DNA of 11,332 nucleotides from an uncultured Bacilli bacterium (GTDB taxonomy: Bacteria; Bacillota_I; Bacilli_A; RFN20; CAG-631), in NCBI GenBank assembly GCA_934215405.1, contig CAKPZU010000061.1, positions 1 through 11,332 of the forward strand, given 5' to 3'. The number at the start of each line of letters is the position of its first letter. The stretch's first letter is position 1. The notes under the pieces were generated by a model. The model saw only the letters and a list, made by a program, of their open reading frames with translations, was not told where the DNA came from and ran no database searches. This document shows positions 6,363-11,332 of this stretch, in pieces. The position numbers were made by a program, and so were the translations under genes.

Positions 6363-7064
6363 ATGGCCTACATTGAATTTAAAAATGTTTACAAAATTTA
6401 TAAAATGGGTGAAGTATCAATTAATGCTTTAGATGATACTAATTTTGCTATTAATAAGGGTGAACTTGTAGTTATTTTAGGTCCAAGTGGCGCTGGAAAA
6501 ACAACATGCTTAAATATTTTAGGTGGCATGGATAATGTAACATCAGGCGAGGTTATCGTTGATGATATCCACGTTGAAAAAATGAGTAGCAAGGATTTAA
6601 TTAAATATCGTCGTAATGATATTGGCTTCGTTTTTCAGTTTTATAATTTAGTTAGTAATTTAACATCGCTTGAAAATGTTGAATTAGCTGTGCAATTATG
6701 TAAGAATTATCATAATCCTGAAACAATTTTAACAAGTGTTGGCTTAAAGGATAGAATGAATAATTTCCCATCGCAATTAAGTGGTGGTGAGCAACAACGT
6801 GTAGCAATTGCTCGTGCTATAGCTAAAAATCCTAAAATTTTACTTTGTGATGAGCCAACAGGAGCACTTGATTATAAAACTGGTAAGCAAATATTATCAT
6901 TGCTTGAAAGAGAAGCACGTGAATTTCATATAACAGTTATTATTATTACGCATAATAGTGCAATTGCACCAATGGCAGATAAAGTAATTAAATTTAAAAA
7001 TGGAAAAGTTGAGGATATTATAATTAATGAAAATCCTATGAAAGTTGAGGATATTGAATGGTAA
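6363..7064 (+). CDS. ABC transporter ATP-binding protein, MacB/LolD type
   Basis: This 233-residue ATPase has all nucleotide-binding motifs: Walker [10 protein letters not shown] (40-48), Q-loop Q92 in F-V-F-Q-F-Y-N-L, signature L-S-G-G-E-Q-Q (139-145), Walker B I-L-L-C-D-E-P (159-165), D-loop G-A-L-D (167-170) and H-loop H197. The F-Q-F-Y-N-L and D-E-P-T-G-A-L-D forms and the short length are typical of ATPases that pair with FtsX-type permeases (type VII ABC systems), which power mechanotransmission, drug or peptide efflux or lipoprotein handling rather than nutrient uptake. Its stop codon overlaps the start of the permease gene by 7 bp, which indicates translational coupling and a shared complex. 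AAGGAG lies 6 nt before the ATG. The promoter and palindrome directly upstream probably control the whole cluster. The substrate cannot be told from sequence. Confidence 0.95.
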   Translation: MAYIEFKNVYKIYKMGEVSINALDDTNFAINKGELVVILGPSGAGKTTCLNILGGMDNVTSGEVIVDDIHVEKMSSKDLIKYRRNDIGFVFQFYNLVSNLTSLENVELAVQLCKNYHNPETILTSVGLKDRMNNFPSQLSGGEQQRVAIARAIAKNPKILLCDEPTGALDYKTGKQILSLLEREAREFHITVIIITHNSAIAPMADKVIKFKNGKVEDIIINENPMKVEDIEW

Positions 7065-9757
7065 AGAAAAATCGTTTGGTTACAACAACTTTTAGAGAAA
7101 TCAAAAACTCCTTCCCACGTTTTTTCTCATTATTATTAATGAGCTTTTTAGGAGTGTTTGTTTTTGCGGGCCTTAAGGCTACTGCTCCAGCTATGATGAA
7201 TTCATTAGATGCTTTTTATAAAAGTGCTAATGTTTATGATATAAAATTAACATCAACAGTAGGCTTCGATAATAATGCTATTGATATATTAAAAAAAATA
7301 GATGGGGTTAATGAAGTTGAATTATCAAATTATAAAGATGTTGTTTTTAAAGATAAAAATGATAAAGAAGTAGTAATTAAGCTTATTTCAACACCTTCAG
7401 CTATTAACTTACTTTCTTCAGAATATGATTATGAAAATCTTAAGAAAAACGAAATATTAGTTGAAGAAAATTTTATTGATAAAACTGGCTTTAAGATTAA
7501 TGATGAGGTTTTATTAGATGATGTAACCTATACGATTAAAGGAGTAGTAAGCTCACCACTTTTTTATACAAATGTTTCCTTGAATCAAAATAGAGGAAAA
7601 ACAAATGTTGGAAATGGAACTATTAATTATTACGGATACATAAACAATTCATCATTTAATGTTGATTATTATGTAAATGCTTATATTACTTTAAATGGTG
7701 CTAATAATTATCAAACAAATTCAAAACCATATTTAAAAAAAGTTGATGATGTAAGTAAGAAAATCGAAGAAAAATTTAATGATTTATTAGCTTCACGTTA
7801 TGATGACATTAATAATAATATAATACAGTTAAAAGCTGCAAAAAACTTTATGGTTGATTATGATGCAAAAAAAAGCACAATAAATGCCACTTTAGATGAA
7901 TTAAATCTAAAAAACTATGAAGAATTTATTAATTATTTTAATACTTTAGATGAAACATCATCAAGCTATGAATCGTTAAAACTAATAAACGATTACATAA
8001 AATATATAAATGATAATAAAAATAGTTATGACTTAATTATTGGTTTTATAAATAGTATGAATTTAAGTTTAGCTAACATAGATGATGTTATAAATAAATA
8101 CCAGGAAATTTTAAATAACAAATCAGGTATTGTCTTATTAAATGATAGGCTTGATTATTCAACATATAAGAATTATATTGATGATACTAAATCAATTACA
8201 AATCTATCATTTGTCTTTCCTATTGTTTTCTTTTTAGTAGCAATTTTAGTTTCATTAGTTTCAATGAATAGAATGGTTGAAGATGATAGATTAATGATAG
8301 GAACATTCAAATCATTAGGCTTTGCTAATAAAAACATACTATTTAAATATATGATGTTTGCCTTTTTAGCAACATTAAGCGGCGGAATATTTGGAGTAAT
8401 AGGTGGAGTAATAGTTATTCCTACTTTAATAAATAATATATATAAGCTATTATTTGATTTACCTAAATTTTATTTAACATTAAACATTAAACAATCTTTA
8501 CTTGGCTTTTTAATTGCAATTTTATGTATTTGTGGAACAACACTATATACTGTTTTAATGCAATTAAAGGAAAAGCCTGCAGAACTTTTAAGAGCTAAAG
8601 CACCAAAGCCTGGTAAAAAAATATTACTTGAAAGAATTCATTTTATTTGGAAAAGAATAAAATTTTCAAATAAAATAACTATTAGAAATATTTGTAGATA
8701 TAAAAAAAGAGTAGCAGTTACAATATTTGGCATTGCTGGATGCTGTGCCTTAATGCTTTGTGGATGGGGAATTAAAGATTCAATTACTGATATACCCACT
8801 ATGCAATATCAACATGTTTTAACCTTAGATGCTATAGTTAACTTCAATAACGTAAGCAAAGAAAAAGCCATTGAATCATTAAATAATGATAAAATCGAAT
8901 CATATACCTTAATGTCATTAATTAGCGGCACTTGTGATAATTATGAAGTCACTATAAATGTAGTTAGTGATAATTATAATAAATTTTTGCATCTTTATGA
9001 TATTAATAGTAAAGAAGAAGTAACTTTAAATGATAATGAAGTAATTGTTAGTGATAAATTAGCCCAGCTATTAAAGCTAAAGAAAAATGAAGAATTAAGC
9101 TTTTATGATGATGATTATAATAATTACAATTTAAAAATTAGCTGTATTGTTGAAAATTATGTTCAGCATTATTTATTTATAACAGAAGCCACATATAAAG
9201 CAATTACAAAAAATGAATTGAAAATAAATACAGCCTATATTAATTCTAAAGATATTAATGATAATTTCATAAAAGGATTATTGCAAAATGATGATATTTT
9301 AAATGTAATGGTCGTAAAAGAGGTAATTGATAATGTTTCAGATATGCTAACTACATTAAATAAAGTTGTAATTATATTAATTGTCTTAGCAGCCTTATTA
9401 GCTTTTGTTGTTTTATATAATTTATCAAATATTAATATTCATGAAAGAAAAAGAGAAATAGCTACCTTAAAGGTGTTAGGCTTTTACCCTTATGAGGTTG
9501 ATAGATATATAACACTTGAAAATATTATTTTAACAATTATAGGAGTGATATTAGGATTAGTGTTTGGCTATTTTTTAACAAATGTTGTTGTAAGCACTGT
9601 AGAAATTGAATATGTAAGGTTTATTCATAAAATTAAATTTTCAAGTTATATTTATGCAACAATACTATCTTTTGTCTTTACTATAGTCGTAAATTTTATA
9701 ACACACTTTAAACTTGAGAAAATAAATATGATTGAATCATTAAAAAGTGTAGAGTAG
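7058..9757 (+). CDS. FtsX-type ABC transporter permease with two FtsX domains and large ectodomains
   Basis: The protein has 899 residues and about eight predicted helices: 22-41, 381-404, 430-458, 479-501, 552-572, 768-790, 822-846 and 864-884. It reads as two FtsX repeats (1 + 3 helices each), each with an outer domain between its first and second helix: about 340 residues in the first half, 195 in the second. The cytoplasmic coupling motifs are alike: M-I-G-T-F-K-S-L-G-F (413-422) and I-A-T-L-K-V-L-G-F (801-809). The first ectodomain has a MacB-like beta-rich start (about 60-215), then a charged, probably helical or coiled-coil stretch (about 225-360). The second has only the beta-rich type. 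GAGG (7047-7050) sits 7 nt before the ATG, inside the ATPase gene. It is the membrane partner of the preceding ATPase. Export of a peptide or lipid, peptide sensing, or signalling to a wall enzyme are all possible; no sensor kinase is adjacent to support a Bce-type resistance module. Confidence 0.93.
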   Translation: MVKKNRLVTTTFREIKNSFPRFFSLLLMSFLGVFVFAGLKATAPAMMNSLDAFYKSANVYDIKLTSTVGFDNNAIDILKKIDGVNEVELSNYKDVVFKDKNDKEVVIKLISTPSAINLLSSEYDYENLKKNEILVEENFIDKTGFKINDEVLLDDVTYTIKGVVSSPLFYTNVSLNQNRGKTNVGNGTINYYGYINNSSFNVDYYVNAYITLNGANNYQTNSKPYLKKVDDVSKKIEEKFNDLLASRYDDINNNIIQLKAAKNFMVDYDAKKSTINATLDELNLKNYEEFINYFNTLDETSSSYESLKLINDYIKYINDNKNSYDLIIGFINSMNLSLANIDDVINKYQEILNNKSGIVLLNDRLDYSTYKNYIDDTKSITNLSFVFPIVFFLVAILVSLVSMNRMVEDDRLMIGTFKSLGFANKNILFKYMMFAFLATLSGGIFGVIGGVIVIPTLINNIYKLLFDLPKFYLTLNIKQSLLGFLIAILCICGTTLYTVLMQLKEKPAELLRAKAPKPGKKILLERIHFIWKRIKFSNKITIRNICRYKKRVAVTIFGIAGCCALMLCGWGIKDSITDIPTMQYQHVLTLDAIVNFNNVSKEKAIESLNNDKIESYTLMSLISGTCDNYEVTINVVSDNYNKFLHLYDINSKEEVTLNDNEVIVSDKLAQLLKLKKNEELSFYDDDYNNYNLKISCIVENYVQHYLFITEATYKAITKNELKINTAYINSKDINDNFIKGLLQNDDILNVMVVKEVIDNVSDMLTTLNKVVIILIVLAALLAFVVLYNLSNINIHERKREIATLKVLGFYPYEVDRYITLENIILTIIGVILGLVFGYFLTNVVVSTVEIEYVRFIHKIKFSSYIYATILSFVFTIVVNFITHFKLEKINMIESLKSVE

Positions 9758-9766
9758 GAGCTAATT

Positions 9767-10501
9767 ATGCAATTTAACTATTTAAAAAAAGAAAGAAGCG
9801 TCAAATTTGTTAAAGTAGTTTTATTAATAATGGGAATTATCTTTTTCTTAGTTGGTTTAATTATAGGAATAATAACAATTACAAACTATCAAAATGCTGA
9901 GGTAGTAAATGCTACAATTATTGATATTCTTTATAGTAGAAGTGGTGCTGATGATACAACAAGAACTTTTTTAGTAAAATTTATCTACAATAATCAAGAA
10001 TATACTACAGAAACATCTTTTTATTCTTCATTTTATCATATAGGTGATACTATAAAGCTTTATATAAACAATGGTGATGTTAATAAGATTTGGTCATTAA
10101 AAATGAATGCCATTATGAGTGCTATTTTTGGATTAATTGGGCTTATGATGCTAATTATATGTATAACCTTATTATTAAAACAAGCTAATAATAATAAATT
10201 AAAGGATTATTTAAAAAGCAATGGGTCTTTAGTTGAAGCTAAAATAATAAAAGTTGAAATGAATAATCTTTATAGCATTAATGGTATGCACCCTTTTAAT
10301 ATAATATGTGAGTATGAAGATCGCTTTAGTAATGAAAAACATATATTTAAAAGTGTAAATATTTGGGATGACCCTAGCTTTATTATAAAGAATAATAATA
10401 TTGAATATCTAAACGTATATATAGATAATAGAAATAAAAAGAAATACTATGTTGAACTTGATAATTTAATAGATTTAATGAAAAATGGAATAGCTAGTTA
10501 G
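9767..10501 (+). CDS. Two-helix membrane protein with two DUF3592-like domains
   Basis: The protein has 244 residues. A basic N-terminus (K-K-E-R-S-V-K) precedes helix 1 (about 15-39); a domain of about 70 residues (40-113), helix 2 (about 114-138) and a long C-terminal domain (139-244) follow. The first domain has the DUF3592 pattern: V-V-N-A-T-I-I-D-I, then F-L-V-K-F-I-Y-N-N-Q-E-Y, G-D-T-I-K-L-Y-I and a final hydrophobic edge. The C-terminal part repeats it: L-V-E-A-K-I-I-K-V, I-I-C-E-Y-E-D, then L-N-V-Y-I-D-N-R-N. By the positive-inside rule the first copy is outside and the second inside the cell. DUF3592 proteins are membrane proteins of unknown function. The gene begins 9 bp after the permease stop; TAGGAG (9755-9760) overlaps that stop. 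It is probably co-transcribed with the ABC genes and may be an accessory, but this is inferred from position only. Confidence 0.8.
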   Translation: MQFNYLKKERSVKFVKVVLLIMGIIFFLVGLIIGIITITNYQNAEVVNATIIDILYSRSGADDTTRTFLVKFIYNNQEYTTETSFYSSFYHIGDTIKLYINNGDVNKIWSLKMNAIMSAIFGLIGLMMLIICITLLLKQANNNKLKDYLKSNGSLVEAKIIKVEMNNLYSINGMHPFNIICEYEDRFSNEKHIFKSVNIWDDPSFIIKNNNIEYLNVYIDNRNKKKYYVELDNLIDLMKNGIAS

Positions 10502-10513
10502 GAGGCTTAAACA

Positions 10514-10930
10514 ATGAATATTTTATTTTTTTTAACACCAAAAGATAAAACACATTTTGCAGTTGAAGATTTTACTGTTCGACAAACCTTAGAAAAGCTT
10601 GAGAATTCAGGCTACACTTCAATTCCTATTATTTCAAAGGATGGTAAGTATTTAAAAACTATTACTGAAGGTGATTTATTACGTTACATAAAAAATGAAC
10701 ATAATTTAACCTTAAAGGATGCTGAAAAAAAGCCAATACTTGAGGTAAACATAAAAAAAGATGTAAAGCCTATTTATGTTTATGAGAATATTGAGGAATT
10801 AATTGATTTAGCTATGAATCAAAACTTTGTTCCAATTATTGATGATTTAAATCATTTTATTGGTATTGTTACAAGAAAATCAATAATTTCTTATTTTTAT
10901 ACTAATAATATTAAAGATAAGATTAAATAA
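10514..10930 (+). CDS. Small cytosolic protein made of a CBS domain pair
   Basis: The protein has 138 residues with no membrane segment and no fused catalytic domain. CBS 1 is about residues 12-62, with G-Y-T-S-I-P-I-I (33-40) and I-T-E-G-D-L-L-R-Y (50-58). CBS 2 is about 80-130, with N-F-V-P-I-I-D (104-110) and F-I-G-I-V-T-R-K-S-I-I (115-125). The opening M-N-I-L-F-F-L-T-P-K and the overall form resemble a stand-alone CBS-pair family common in Clostridia and related Firmicutes. CBS pairs usually bind adenosyl ligands; stand-alone ones such as B. subtilis DarB/CbpB bind c-di-AMP and regulate partner proteins. Ligand and partner here are unknown, and orthology to DarB is not shown. AGGAGG (10500-10505) overlaps the upstream stop, and the next gene starts 13 bp downstream, so it is mid-operon. 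Confidence 0.88.
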   Translation: MNILFFLTPKDKTHFAVEDFTVRQTLEKLENSGYTSIPIISKDGKYLKTITEGDLLRYIKNEHNLTLKDAEKKPILEVNIKKDVKPIYVYENIEELIDLAMNQNFVPIIDDLNHFIGIVTRKSIISYFYTNNIKDKIK

Positions 10931-10943
10931 GGAGTTGTTTAAG

Positions 10944-11332
10944 ATGTTAAATATTTTAGTTTTGGGAAGTGGAGCTTGGGGTTGTGCTTTAGCAAACCTT
11001 CTTGCAGATAATAAAAATAATGTAACTATTTATGGAATAGATGAAAATGAAATTAGCGATATTAATAACAATCATTTAAATAATAAATATTTTAATGATG
11101 TAAAACTTAATGAAAATATTAAAGCCACAAATGATTTAGACGCTTCCTTAAGTAATATCGATCTGATTGTTTTAGCTATTCCTTCCTTTGCTATTAAGGA
11201 AATGGTTTTAAAAATAAAAAATAGAATAAATAAAAATACAATTATTGTAAATGTAGCTAAAGGATTTGATGAGGAAAGTAAAAAACCACTTGCTAATGTT
11301 ATTAAGGATAATTTAGATAAAGAGTATAAGGG
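10944..11332 (+). CDS. gpsA: Glycerol-3-phosphate dehydrogenase [NAD(P)+], N-terminal part (3' end outside window)
   Basis: The frame is open to the window end, giving 129 codons of a family of about 330 residues. It starts with the N-terminal Rossmann fold: I-L-V-L-G-S-G-A-W-G-C-A-L-A (4-17) with the GxGxWG dinucleotide motif, then V-T-I-Y-G-I-D, a loop N-N-K-Y-F-N-D-V-K-L (46-55), L-I-V-L-A-I-P-S (74-81) and V-N-V-A-K-G-F (102-108). The last corresponds to the conserved T/S-K-G-hydrophobic segment; K106 fits the position of the family's catalytic-site lysine. The enzyme makes sn-glycerol-3-phosphate from dihydroxyacetone phosphate for phospholipid synthesis in the cytosol. TAAGGAG (10928-10934) overlaps the stop of the CBS gene, 9 nt before the ATG. 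The catalytic C-terminal domain is not visible. In many Firmicutes gpsA follows der or plsY; following a CBS protein and an ABC exporter is less usual. Confidence 0.92.
   Translation, partial: MLNILVLGSGAWGCALANLLADNKNNVTIYGIDENEISDINNNHLNNKYFNDVKLNENIKATNDLDASLSNIDLIVLAIPSFAIKEMVLKIKNRINKNTIIVNVAKGFDEESKKPLANVIKDNLDKEYK

Noticed and set aside
6398..6592. Minus-strand open frame under the ABC ATPase gene
   Set aside because: It is antisense to the Walker A region of an obvious gene and has no family features.

Overview
The window is strongly AT-rich (clearly above 70% A+T by eye), gene-dense, with strong AGGAGG-type ribosome binding sites, extended -10 promoters (TGnTATAAT) and U-tailed hairpin terminators. 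Every complete gene stops at TAA or TAG. This fits a low-GC Firmicute, probably a gut member of the Bacilli near the Erysipelotrichales/RF39/Acholeplasma side. That placement is inference; no rRNA or other marker gene is present.

Layout. (1) Positions 1-1907 hold the 3' part of a large secreted surface protein built from tandem 'DFxGW' modules, ending in a Pro/Thr/Asp linker and a Cys-containing hydrophobic C-terminal anchor. It is followed by a hairpin terminator and a 71-nt inverted-repeat element of unknown role. (2) Positions 2148-3194 encode an orphan six-helix membrane protein. It converges, through a shared bidirectional terminator, on a minus-strand AAA_14/DUF4143 ATPase gene (3239-4459) that has lost its Walker A half and looks like a pseudogene. 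(3) Positions 4607-6301 encode adenine deaminase behind its own extended -10 promoter. (4) From 6363 to the window end runs a tight same-strand cluster: ABC ATPase, large FtsX-type permease, a two-helix protein with two DUF3592-like domains, a CBS-pair protein, and the start of gpsA. Gaps are -7, 9, 12 and 13 bp, and each gene has its own Shine-Dalgarno.

How the parts work together. The ATPase and permease should form one MacB/LolCDE-like (type VII) ABC machine. The DUF3592-like protein is probably its accessory or simply a co-expressed membrane protein. The promoter of this cluster carries a perfect 24-bp palindrome over the expected transcription start, the best regulatory signal in the window, but no regulator gene is present here. 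GpsA makes glycerol-3-phosphate for phospholipids; its position behind an exporter and a possible nucleotide-sensing CBS protein hints at envelope or lipid homeostasis, which is inference only.

I do not see a clear new defence or mobile system. The items most worth a second look are the operator palindrome, the inverted-repeat/small-RNA candidate at 1924-2052, the surface-protein repeat array with its Cys-type anchor, and the decayed ATPase gene.
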